A DNA stretch of 64,000 bases from Acrasis kona (taxonomy: Eukaryota; Heterolobosea; Eutetramitea; Acrasida; Acrasidae). Positions 10,319 through 20,019 of the stretch are shown piece after piece. Positions within the stretch are counted from its first letter, which is position 1, and each line of letters opens with the position of its first letter. The stretch covers positions 79,138-143,137 of the forward strand of contig JAOPGA020001810.1 in NCBI GenBank assembly GCA_026419775.2, written 5' to 3'. The notes under the pieces are model-generated. The model was not told the DNA's origin, did not search any database, and saw only the letters and a program-made list of their open reading frames with translations. Both the position numbers and the translations under genes were made by a program.

Positions 10319-11470
10319 TTGATGCAGTCTATTCTCTTCCAGTTCTCAATGACGACCACAGCAAAAGCAACAAAATCTTTGCAGCTGCTAATAAATCAGC
10401 TTTTAGAAGATGAATGTGGTATTTTGAATCAACAATGGGCAATAGTGAAGCCAGAGAGAGCACATTGGACTAAGTTGAAAGATGTCAAAGAAATCTCACT
10501 TGGCAAACAAACAGTAAAGGATGCTATTGGATATATACCCACATTTATATTTTTGAATTTGATATTCAGCATCCAAGATTGGCCCAAACTATACCGAAAT
10601 GTTGAAAAAGGACTTTTAATTCTTTTTCATCTTATATCCGGATGCAAATATGAGGAGATAGAGAAGTTTATTTCCTTCTCTACATTTGGGGATATATTTC
10701 ATCACTTTTACCATTTGAACTACCAGGAGGTTGATAAAGTAATCACTAATAAATTTAAACCTCAAAAATTCGATTGTCAAGCGCATACCTCAACAATTCA
10801 TCAAAATTCCGTAGTGTTACAATGTATGTTGATGGGCATGATGTTAGGATTAATTACAACTCTATTAAAGAAATACACACCTTTAAAAGAGAAAGTATAC
10901 ATAGCTTTAAGTTTAAGAAATCAGGATGTTGAACATAAGCTTTAATAGATATCAACAACATGTTCCTTAGTTTGTCTATAACTGAAAAATGTGGTGAGAA
11001 CAATGATGGTTCCATGTTTCTAAAATAGAAACCATATAAGTATATGGTATCTACTGATGTATTGATGTTAGATGGAGGCTATATTCAATTTATTGATAAA
11101 TTGCTTGAGAACCAGCCAGACGATACATTTAGCACTAAGAACTTTGTTACACCACATCAAAAGATATTAAGGTCAATTTTTTACAAGATGAGCTAAATTA
11201 CAATGATCAGTTTGGAGGAAAGAGATCTGAGATCGAGACCAGGTTTTCAAATTTCATGTGCACATTTAAATGATTCACATTTAAAAAGAAACCAAAAATT
11301 GGCAACTTGAATATCTTGAACTTACAAATGAAGTTATGTCTCTTGATAAACATTATGAAAGCTGTTGATCTTTTTCATATTAATGTAAAGGACATACATT
11401 GTTATTGGATGGGAGATATGTGCTGTCTGCAAATATAGTAAGAAAGTCGCTTGTTAATAAAAACAATAAT
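10319..11470 (+). pseudogene. DDE transposase pseudogene (DDE_Tnp_4/Harbinger-like)
   Basis: The first open part (10319-10945) encodes GLLILFHLISGCKYEEIEKF and a helical region typical of the N-terminal part of these transposases. In other frames downstream the conserved core is visible: VTLYVDGHDVRI (first catalytic Asp region), then MVSTDVLMLDGGYIQFI (second Asp), then LNYNDQFGGKRSEIETRFSN (the E region with FG..RS.IE..F). Several stops and frameshifts separate the parts. The order and spacing fit a single decayed gene of about 1.15 kb. No terminal inverted repeats were located. Confidence 0.65.
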
Positions 11471-11731
11471 AACAAACAAGCAGCCAATGAAGGAAAGGAA
11501 CAAGACAATAATATTCCAGGTACCCCTGATTATGATGATAGTGATAAGGATGATGACACTGTTCAAGATTCTTTATAATAATAAATTTGATTAAACACAA
11601 TCGCTTGTTTATTTACAATAAATTGCCCGCTTATTCTCTTGTTTGTCATTGGATAACCACTACATCAACGACATTAGTCCTGATCCATCCATATGGCTGT
11701 CAATAAGGCAGTTCCAATAAAGCCATGTTAA

Positions 11732-11755
11732 CCAGATGACCCACACGTCATCTGG
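11732..11755. repeat. Perfect 9-bp-arm hairpin
   Basis: ccagatgac and gtcatctgg flank a 6-base loop. It lies in AT-rich DNA between the DDE pseudogene and a LINE fragment. No function is evident. Confidence 0.5.
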
Positions 11756-11809
11756 CTCAACTTTAAAAAAAAAACAACATTAGTCCTTCATCCTCACTTC
11801 TTTTCGACA

Positions 11810-12110
11810 TTGTTTGCAAAGGTTAAGTTCCACACTTCTCTGTTTGTAGTGCTGTTTCTGACTACCTTCTGTCCACCATATCCAACTCTTCTGACTACAA
11901 CCAGCGTCGGCACCAATCTTATGTCGCGACCCAAACAAATCTTCCTCCTCTGTCTCTGTTCCAATCAACTCTGTACTCTCTCTAAAATGCAGTATTGGGA
12001 TGACAAGAATCAAATAATCAACACCAAATGCCCGAGGTGTTGTTTACAATATGAGGACCAATCCCATGTTCTTCTAAATTGTCGAAAAAGAAGGGATAAA
12101 GGTGGACTGA
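11810..12110 (+). mobile_element. LINE fragment, third copy of the ORF2 3' region
   Basis: Nearly identical to 8414-8730 but with an early stop and a deletion of about 35 bases corresponding to the AT-rich piece near 8503-8538. It encodes the same RPKQIFLLCL..NQLCTLSKM and TKCPRCCLQ motifs. It breaks off near 12090, where an oppositely oriented LINE RNase H fragment begins. Confidence 0.7.
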
Positions 12111-12400
12111 TATCATTAATATAATGATTGTTCAGTCCAAGCTTTGCATACTTATCTGCTTCTTCATTACCAGGAATATTGGTGTGCGCCTGGACATAGA
12201 TAAATTCACAGCTAGAGAGACGACTCTTTTCTGTAACAATAGCGGAAAGTAGTTGATTGTCGCATACTCAGAGTTTTTCTTCAAGAGTGGTTGGCTTAGA
12301 GTAGCTGTGGACGGCTTGAATACCAGAGAGACAGTCAGTCATAATAGTGACATGTTGGATACTTCTAGAACGCTTCAGGGCCTGTAAGAAACCATACAAA
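12110..12400 (-). pseudogene. LINE RNase H domain fragment
   Basis: The minus strand encodes IMTDCLSGIQAVHSYSK and then FIYVQAHTNIPGNEEADKYAK. This is the RNase H module that follows reverse transcriptase in several LINE clades (catalytic Asp in TD, and the final H..IPGNE.AD motif). One stop lies between the two motifs. It is probably from the same LINE family as the neighbouring fragments. Confidence 0.65.
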
Positions 12401-12484
12401 ACCAAGAACTGATAAAATTTTCTTGAAATTATTTTTAGGAATTATAAAAGTATCTAAAGTATTTGATAAGGTTTTAATTTCACT

Positions 12485-12570
12485 TTTTTTTTAGTATAAA
12501 TTGCATTCTGCGATAAGCTTTATTAGAAAAAATTTACATATTTATAAATGACTCTATACAGAAGGCCCAC
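12485..12570 (-). mobile_element. LINE 3' UTR and A-tail remnant
   Basis: On the minus strand this matches the 3' end of the LINE at 9095-9165: gagtcatttataaatatgta, then a taataaagctt box, gcagaatgc and a terminal A-run. It is an extremely 5'-truncated LINE insertion. Confidence 0.6.
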
Positions 12571-13218
12571 CTAGTTTCTGTATATTGTATGCAAAGGTGA
12601 GGTACCCCGACGTAGTGATTGGTGACCTGATCCTGGACTCAAGCAATTCCTCTAGAAGAGGCCTTCTTGCTTCGGTTCTCTGGAATAGTTCCAGCTTCAT
12701 CTGTGGGTGAGTATGCTGTACCCATCATCGCATTTTTGACAAAGTTGGACACTTGTGGATATTTGTTTGGTACTTGTTGGATCTTGTGTTTCTTGGATTT
12801 ATGGTAGGGTTTTTATTGGACTTCGTTTGTTTGGTAATTCGTCTTTTTGGAGTGGTGGTTTGATGTTTGAGTGGTTTGGGGTCTTTTTTTAGGTGTCGTC
12901 ATGTATAATTCCTTGACGCATTTGTTGTCAGTTACGAAGTATTCAATTTCGGTTGTGTTCATTGCTTCACTTTCGTGGTTTGTTTTGAGGAATGGAAGTC
13001 TTACAATTGGTGTGGGGAGACCACATGTCAGGAGTACAGTACAGCTTTTAAATTTACGTTTCCTTTTCGTCTCCCTAATAAATTCATTTCCCGACTTATT
13101 ACAACGGGTATATTCGTCGTCTACTAAATATGGACAAGATATAAACGTTCCAAGGCGGACGTGTCAAAATCAAAAGAATGATGGCGGTGATATCAACCGA
13201 ATAAAAATTATACCAATA

Positions 13219-15081
13219 ATGCGCAGGTTCATGTTGGGTGTGTTGTTTCTCACATACTGCATCGACATATCACGGTGCGGTATGGTCAAACTGGGATTCG
13301 GCGACCATAAAAACTTTGCTTTTGAACAATGCACAGACATCAATGATGGCCATCCTTGTTACACCAGACTAGAATTGATTGCACCAAAATGGACGACAAC
13401 AGCTAATGAACCTAATCACATTTACAGTACGTACATTCCAGAAGGGATTGGTGGTGATTTATGCAACAGTAAGTATTGTACAAGTAGCAACAATTGTTTC
13501 TAACCAATAGATTCTGTCACAAGAAGATTAGAGATGATGAATTTCAAATGTGAAGAATATTTTTGTCCAGGACAGGATAATGTTATAAACAGACAATTCG
13601 TTAACGCAACACTTCACACAATAATTGACGATAACAAACCAAATGGAGACATAGAAGCGTTGCTTATTGCAAGACACAATCTACTTCGCAATTATTGTTT
13701 TCACTGTTCACACTCATCGCGCACCAGCTTCCATCAAAATCTCACAACGAGCCCTGAACAATGTCCATACTTTTGGAGGCATCAAAGTGACCATTGTGGA
13801 GCTGTAAAAGCCATTACTTTATTGGACTATAATATGGTCAGGGTCGGTAAATTTAAAAGTTGGGCCATGTCGCAGGATTCGTCTTTGAACTCTTCTTTGT
13901 CCCTGAGTAGGTTCTCCGACATTTTGATATTAACGGCTTGGAGGAGCCAAAGACTTAATGTTGTGTCTAACGAAGTTGGTAGGGGTGAGTTTAGTTATTT
14001 GTGCTATTGTACAGATAGCAAAAGGTTTGGCATGCAGTGTGATGCGTACACATCCTTCTTTATACCGTTTTCGTATTTGGCCGATCCTTTTATAATCATA
14101 TTCCTCCGTTCTGTTGTGGTGTTCATCTTACTTTGGTTTGTTTACATTCCCATACTTTACAACGACAAAAAGTATTTAAAAAAAGGTTTTATCAAACTCT
14201 TTCGTGCTCATTTTCTGAATATTAAAACTATTGCTACTATTTATATCACTATTGGAGAGTTTATTGGCATATTCGATGAAGTTTTGACATTAAATTTGGA
14301 CAGTAGTCCAAAGTTGTCAACTTTCTACACAGTGTTTACTGGAGTTCAGTATGTATTAACAGGCTTGAGTTTCGTAAGTTTGTTAATATTGTGGATTGAC
14401 ATGGTTGAAAAGGCAAAAAATCTATCCACCAAGAACGCGTTAGATATAAAGCTTAAAATAGTCTTGCTTTTATTGTATGTTTTAGTCGTGTTTGTTGTAA
14501 TCCTTATCGTGGTAACGTTTACTGTTACAAATCAACTAGTGTCCATGGTGATTGATTGTTTTTTAATAGCATTTTTGTCTTTTATATTCATATCTGTCTC
14601 TATTGGATTTATTATTTATGGTAGTTTGATATTTAAAACCATTTTTAAGAACTCTTCCAAGATCAAACCATGGGATCTTAAGTTTATGAGATTTGTATTT
14701 ATTGGTATGATTGCATTTACAAACTTTAGTGCTTGGTTAATTGTGTCTTCTGTACGAGTGATCACTGGCAACCTTATGGGGTTGTTTATTAGATTGTTTA
14801 CTTTTCATATTTGTGTTTGGTGTATCTCCATACTGTGTCTTGTCGTAACATTCTTGTTGTTTGACGGGAACAAGTTTTTTTCACTGAAAATCAATATGTT
14901 TATGTTCTGTAAAGATAATTCCCATGGTCTATCATCAACTAGCACAACAGATGATACTAGTAATAAAAGCCCTACCAGTAATGAGATTGTTTTAACTCCA
15001 GTTAGCACAACTAATGAACCGACTAGTTCCTTTTTCGATGATAAACAGGAGGGTACACCTGTACCACAAGAAGCTATATGA
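13219..15081 (+). CDS. Seven-TM receptor-like membrane protein, copy 2 (two exons)
   Basis: Exons 13219-13468 and 13511-15081 are joined across a 42-nt intron with the same donor, acceptor and phase as copy 1, giving 606 aa. The start ATG at 13219 precedes the signal sequence RRFMLGVLFLTYCIDI. The ectodomain is almost identical to copy 1. Differences concentrate in TM segments 3-5 and in the cytoplasmic tail, where Ser/Thr-rich segments are shortened. An in-frame open stretch upstream to 12871 is not conserved in copy 1, so I reject the longer start. The pair is an inverted duplication about 10.7 kb apart, with transposon debris between. Confidence 0.8.
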
Positions 15082-15439
15082 ACATGATTCTAAATAAAAT
15101 CCCTTTTTCTGATTAATGACAAGCAGCTTGTGATGTGTGTTCTCAAATAAAAACAAAGTTTTGGAAAAGAGGTCATACATTATCAGAACATACGAAGTCA
15201 AACAACACTGTTACACTTTTCGAAAGTCGAGACCGTGGGACATTAACAACCCGTGTCCTCCAGTAATCAAACATGCCAATGCAATACATTTGGGATGAAG
15301 ACCTCATACCAGAATATGCCTTCACAAATAACAAATGGCAGATTTCGGATGAAGATGAACATACCATGAGAGAAGGCCTAAAACAATCAGACGTCAGAGA
15401 CGAAGGTCCACAACATCCATCAAAAGCGTTTATCTACCT

Positions 15440-15660
15440 ACACGACACAATGAAGCATGCTCGGAAAACGAGTGCCGCAAAATTGAAGAAGACATTAAAA
15501 TGTGGATGGACACCGCTACCAAACTCTCTCACGACATCATAATCATTGGTGATTTGAATGTAGATAATGGATACCGAATTCTTCTTCGTGATTGATCTGA
15601 ATGATGTTATTCTCGCATGGTCAGAAGAGTTCACAAAATTGAGGATCAAATCAAAACAAG
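15440..15660 (+). pseudogene. LINE endonuclease-domain fragment
   Basis: One frame reads IEEDIKMWMDTATKLSHDIIIIGDLNVDN. The IIIGDLN motif is the catalytic core signature of the APE-type endonuclease (exonuclease-endonuclease-phosphatase fold) of LINE ORF2. The frame is broken soon after, and part of the continuation lies in another frame. The first ORF in this region starts at 15273 but has no independent support. Confidence 0.5.
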
Positions 15661-15839
15661 GCACCGAACGGGCAACCGCGTTCGATAGCCCTGCCTCAAA
15701 GATTTTGTTGTTATGCTTCATTGTTGCCGTTATTGCAATGGGATTGAACTACTCTTAACTCCACGGAGACTTCTTTCATTTTGTTCAATTTCTCTGGTTG
15801 AGTTCAAATTCTGTGATTACAATCTGAATTCTTTTTCAC

Positions 15840-16260
15840 ATGAATACCCACCAAAGCAGTCGTATCATTACAAGGGCAAGAAGGAGAGAATGTGGAACAG
15901 ATTTGAAGTCAAAACATTTAGAGAACAACAAAAATCACAACATGTTGTCTCTTGAAAACAATTTTATTCGGACTTTACATTTATCTTCCTGTTTGTTACT
16001 TCCGGTATGGCAAATATCGCTTCAAAATTATCATTGTGGATGTCATCACCATCACTATCAATAAGATCGATTTTATTACCCTTCTTGATGTTATGAAACA
16101 AGCTGAGTATGACCCTGAGAGCCAGCGCCTGAGTCTCAAGACAAAAACCAAGAAGAACTTCTAGAGATGGGTGGTTACGATTGGTATGATTTTAACGACG
16201 AAGCACATTATGCGGACGAAAACCACCAAACAAAAGAAATCGACAAGAACTTGATATAAT
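15840..16260 (+). pseudogene. Decayed repeat, first copy of the unknown element at 16.7-17.3 kb
   Basis: The end of this stretch encodes FITLLDVMKQAEYDPESQ and, in another frame, EMGGYDWYDFND. The later block at 16680-17350 has LLELLKQAQTVYDPEPEAQ and EEIGGYDGYFEDFD in the same order. The two blocks are therefore degenerate tandem copies of one gene. No domain is recognised. The weak GD-(x2-3)-F/W ending of the second copy recalls the transposon SAP-protein family, but too weakly to claim. Confidence 0.35.
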
Positions 16261-16454
16261 AGAAAATGAGCCGTTTGAGATGATAGAGAATGAGCCGTTT
16301 GATGAATTTTTTGATAGGGTTCTACACTAAAACTCATATTNGTTAAGCATGTGTTATTTAAGTAAAATAATAATATCTTCTTTGCAGTGCTCACTCTTCT
16401 ACTGTTGCATTACGTCGTGATTTATTATTGTATTTATACCTGCAATGTGCCAGT

Positions 16455-16570
16455 CATGTGAAACAAACCGTTAAACGTCTCTCACTCCCTCCAACATCTT
16501 CTCAACCTGGACAGGTAAACTGCGTGTTTCACATGAAAGAAGACATTGGAGGGAAAGAAAGACGTTTAAC
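16455..16570. repeat. Interleaved inverted repeats (10-bp and 31-bp arms)
   Basis: catgtgaaac (16455-16464) pairs with gtttcacatg (16526-16535). The 31-base stretch 16470-16500 pairs with 16540-16570 at 26 of 31 positions. The order is arm 1, arm 2, arm 1', arm 2', so the pairings cross and could only coexist as a pseudoknot. It lies just before a decayed ORF. Confidence 0.6.
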
Positions 16571-16679
16571 AAAAAACAGTCTTGAACCAGAAATTGTAAC
16601 CAACCGTTGTACCTTGGTCAACGACCACAAATCCAAACCAACAATGATTTGATAGACGACCAGTTCCAACCTGTCCCCC

Positions 16680-17350
16680 CGCAACGAGTTGATTCTCACG
16701 AATGCACAGAAGCGTGGCAGGAAAAGGAAGGTGCACCCTAGGGCTGAGGAGGAGTACATAGTAGCAGTTCAAAATGGAACAACTGTTGTTAATAACATTT
16801 TCTCGTTCCGATTCATCGATCCTGATGGTGATAAAGTCATCACTTACTTAACGGACCCAACTTTGACCCTTCAATTTGAGTATGGAAATAAAGAAGTTTT
16901 CAAAGAACCTATGAAAGCTGCTGTTTTTGAAAGTCTTGACACCGCTCTCATCAAAATGAAGGATCCCAAAAAAGACCTAAAAACGTACCCATTTCAACTG
17001 GCATGCGATTGGTGGGAGATGCTGTTTATCACTTTGATGCAACTAAGGGCTGGCTAAAAAAGGGGGTCACTGTAACCGTCAAAAAATCTCTTCTTGAGTT
17101 ATTAAAGCAGGCGCAGACCGTATATGACCCAGAGCCGGAAGCTCAACCAGAACAAGTCGAATAGGAGGAGAATCGACATGATGGGAACCAAGATTTGTCT
17201 TTTGAAGAAATCGGTGGTTATGATGGGTACTTTGAGGATTTCGACACAGATGGCAACAACAGTCCTTCTCAAGATGAGGATGAACAACAAAAGGTTCAGA
17301 CCAAATCCTGAAGAAGACTTTGATGGTTTTTTGAACCGAATTCTCAGTGA
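16680..17350 (+). pseudogene. Decayed ORF, second copy of the unknown repeat
   Basis: The first frame (to 17057) starts with a basic KRGRKRK patch and reads SFRFIDPDGDKVITYLTDP. The frame then changes near 17000, reading GMRLVGDAVYHFDATKGWL, then LLELLKQAQTVYDPEPEAQ. A second change follows before EEIGGYDGYFEDFD. The frame changes show it is broken. The neighbour at 15840-16260 shares the last two motifs. Confidence 0.4.
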
Positions 17351-17426
17351 ATAAAATGTGTACATTCTGAAATGCGTTTGTTAGTGATAACGTCTGACGT
17401 AAAAGCCATCAAAACTTCGTAGATTC

Positions 17427-17486
17427 ATTTTAATTGCCAGGTGAGGATTTTAATTGCTGGGTGAAGAATTTAATTGCCAGGTGAGA
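17427..17486 (+). promoter_or_regulatory. Three tandem 20-bp repeats upstream of the dioxygenase gene
   Basis: The unit taattgccaggtga occurs at 17431, 17451 (with gctggg) and 17471, with an exact 20-bp period, each preceded by an AT-rich spacer. The array ends about 150 bp before the ATG at 17635. Two units contain CAGGTG, an E-box-like core. Two helical turns per repeat would place bound factors on one face of the DNA. Regulatory use is inferred. Confidence 0.5.
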
Positions 17487-17634
17487 AATCTCCAATTCCG
17501 AATAAATTCATCATTGTCGGGTTATTTAGTCTTTGGGATTTAATAATTCCATATTGCGGGTTAGAAGGAAATAACCCATCGCGAATATTTAAGGACGCAA
17601 TATGATAACGAGAGTCACAAAAACATAAAAACAG

Positions 17635-18516
17635 ATGAGCAGAGTGTTGGCAATCATCATTATTTTTACACTACTGCATTGTTTGTTCACAAAGGAAGCT
17701 TGTGTGTTAACATCCGAGGAGACCGTGGGTCCTTACTATGTGGAAAATATGCCATTTCGTCAAGATGTTAGGGAAGATAGACAAGGAATCCCTCTTAAGT
17801 TAAATATTACCGTGGTTGATACAAACAGTGAGTGCAAACCTCTTCCTGGTGCTGTTGTAGAAATTTGGCATTGCGATTCTCAAGGAGTATACTCTCATTA
17901 TCAGGCTCAAAGTTTAGGAACAGGCTCACAAACAGACGACTCCACTTTTTTAAGGGGAAAAACGTATTCAGATTCAAAAGGGGTGGCATCATTTATCACA
18001 ATATACCCAGGATGGTATGAGGGGAGAACTGTCCATATACATGTCAGAGTTCATTTTGGAGGACTTATTGTGCACACTGGCCAATTATACTTTAACGAGA
18101 CAATAACCGATTGGGTGAGCAAAATCAGTCCTTACTCTTCACACAGTATCGATATTGTATCACATGCCGAAGATGGTATATTCAACATAGATGGTCTTGC
18201 CACTGCCTACTTCTTAGGAGATTCTGTATCAGATGGATTCACAGCAACGGTGACGGCGGTCGTTAACTCCACAAATGTACCAGCTGCAGCCGGGTTTGGT
18301 CCAGGAATGAGAGGTCCAGGAATTCTCATGTTCTTGTCAAGACATTGGATGGCGGTGTTGGCGGTGATTTTATCTATTTTTGTAACAATATCAATCGGTG
18401 CTGTGTTTGTGGTGTGGTACATTAAGAGACGCAACAAAAAGAACATGGATATGGAGCCTGTTGAAGAGATCCTTTCTGCAGATTCACCAAGCTTTCCTCT
18501 AAGACAAGAATTGTAA
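17635..18516 (+). CDS. Secreted, membrane-anchored intradiol ring-cleavage dioxygenase-like protein
   Basis: The 293-aa product has a signal peptide (residues 1-23). An intradiol dioxygenase fold follows: GPYYVEN (residues 32-38), EIWHCDSQGVYSHY (76-89) and FLRGKTYSDSKG..YPGWYEGRTVHIHVRV (105-139). The expected non-haem Fe(III) ligands are all present: Tyr86, Tyr128, His134 and His136. A single TM helix (about 235-258) and a short basic tail (IKRRNKK) follow. Family members insert O2 between the two hydroxyl carbons of catechols. The usual cytosolic enzymes lack a TM helix, so this one probably acts at the cell surface or in an endomembrane lumen. Substrate unknown. Confidence 0.85.
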   Translation: MSRVLAIIIIFTLLHCLFTKEACVLTSEETVGPYYVENMPFRQDVREDRQGIPLKLNITVVDTNSECKPLPGAVVEIWHCDSQGVYSHYQAQSLGTGSQTDDSTFLRGKTYSDSKGVASFITIYPGWYEGRTVHIHVRVHFGGLIVHTGQLYFNETITDWVSKISPYSSHSIDIVSHAEDGIFNIDGLATAYFLGDSVSDGFTATVTAVVNSTNVPAAAGFGPGMRGPGILMFLSRHWMAVLAVILSIFVTISIGAVFVVWYIKRRNKKNMDMEPVEEILSADSPSFPLRQEL

Positions 18517-18574
18517 AATAAACGAGAAGTTCTTATAAGATTTTTAGTTGTCATTCATACAATCACATTTTGAA

Positions 18575-19729
18575 TCAAGTTTTCCTACACGAGCGAATAT
18601 GTATAAGTAAGGGTGAAGGTTCGAATCTTCGATGGCATTTCGGACATGTACACATACCCGCAGTATAATTGTGTCTGGCCTCAACATTGTATTTCTCAAT
18701 ATCTTCCAAACTCGATTTATTTTCTGGAACTGGTAATGTTGGAGCTTTGGCAGTCTCTCCTTTGCAATCCTCAGGCACACCAGCGTTCTCAATCTCCCTC
18801 TTTTTGGGGCAACTTTTCAAATGAATCGGAAGGGACGCTGTACCATATTCGTTACCACAAGAGTAACACACTAAAAGACGTCTTTTGGTAGGTTTCTCCT
18901 GATGAACATCCACAGTCCACAAATTACCTTGCTCGTCCTTACAACTTTTTAAATGTACTAATAAACTGTCGGGCTCGAAGTGGCGGTTGCAATTACTATG
19001 AGGGCATCGACACATGGATTTCTCAAATATTTCGGCTGCCTGCTTGTTGTATGCATCATAGTGATCATGAGAAGCAGATTCGGTGGGTGCTGGAAGCGAA
19101 GGAGGATTTGGAGCTGCGGGTCTTAATTGCTTAGGTACTTCTTTAAGATTGTTCCTTCGTCTTTCAGGACATTGTTTTTGATGTATTGGTAGTGATGCAG
19201 TACTGTATTTCTTGCCACAACTATAGCATATAATCATTCTGCTGTTGGGACTTTGACTGGTCTTTAAAGCCGCACGCACTTTGCGATACTCAGAATGCTT
19301 CTCCTCCGACCAAATCTGGCCATTTTCATCCTTGCAGAAGCGTAAATGTACCAAAAGTCGGTCAGGTTCAAATCTTCTTCCACAATTTTTATGTGGACAT
19401 TTGCACATAGCGCTCCTATGTGCTTTATAAGCAGCTTGATTGTATTCTTCTATTTGTTGAGCATTTGCATCCTCTAATGGGACAGGTAGTTTAGGTTGCG
19501 CTGGATCTTTTGGGAAAAGTTCACGAGGTAGTATTCTCAAGTTTGCTCTCCTCTTTTCCGGACATTGTTTTTGATGAACTCCTAGTGAAGCGGGACCGTG
19601 TTTTTGACCACACATGTAGCAAATTATCATTCGAGAATGATGCTCGATTACATTTGGAGTTTTAGTTTCTTGTTGAGTGTCTGAAGGGATAGATTTAGAC
19701 TGCTTGGCTCTGGAGCCACCAGCGCCCAT
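18575..19729 (-). CDS. C2HC zinc-finger repeat protein (ZC2HC1/ZNF474-like)
   Basis: The 384-aa product has three tandem modules, each with two C2HC fingers. The first type reads CYMCGQKHGPASLGVHQKQC (C-x2-C-x11-H-x3-C). The second type is CP..NC.RRFEPD.LLVHL..C. This is the zf-C2HC_2 pattern of ZNF474/ZC2HC1 proteins, which are common in flagellated eukaryotes. The start MGAGGS at 19729 fits an N-myristoylation signal, suggesting membrane association. Each module is followed by a Pro-rich LPVP linker. It converges with the dioxygenase gene, with 58 bp between stops. The molecular role of the family is poorly known. Confidence 0.8.
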   Translation of the reverse strand: MGAGGSRAKQSKSIPSDTQQETKTPNVIEHHSRMIICYMCGQKHGPASLGVHQKQCPEKRRANLRILPRELFPKDPAQPKLPVPLEDANAQQIEEYNQAAYKAHRSAMCKCPHKNCGRRFEPDRLLVHLRFCKDENGQIWSEEKHSEYRKVRAALKTSQSPNSRMIICYSCGKKYSTASLPIHQKQCPERRRNNLKEVPKQLRPAAPNPPSLPAPTESASHDHYDAYNKQAAEIFEKSMCRCPHSNCNRHFEPDSLLVHLKSCKDEQGNLWTVDVHQEKPTKRRLLVCYSCGNEYGTASLPIHLKSCPKKREIENAGVPEDCKGETAKAPTLPVPENKSSLEDIEKYNVEARHNYTAGMCTCPKCHRRFEPSPLLIHIRSCRKT

Positions 19730-20019
19730 TGTAAATCAACTACAGTTTGCATCAGTTTATTTTTCGAAAAGATATTGAGCTGACAAGACGATGGTCCTGA
19801 GCGATGGTCTGGTTTATCAATTTGTTAAGGAAGTGTCAACAAAATCATTAAAAGTAAAATATGTTTAGGAGCCATCTGCTGGTTGGAGTTGGTAAAGTAA
19901 AAAAGGTTCCAAGCATTTTAAAGCGGCTATAAAAAATAATTAAGGACACATACAAGATAATAGATTTTAATGATACAGTAGGTGTTTATGCTTCGGAAAG
20001 ACCCGTCACATTTAAACAA

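Noticed and set aside
12871-13218. In-frame N-terminal extension of seven-TM copy 2
   Set aside because: It is not conserved in copy 1, has no signal-peptide character, and the ATG at 13219 directly precedes the shared signal sequence.
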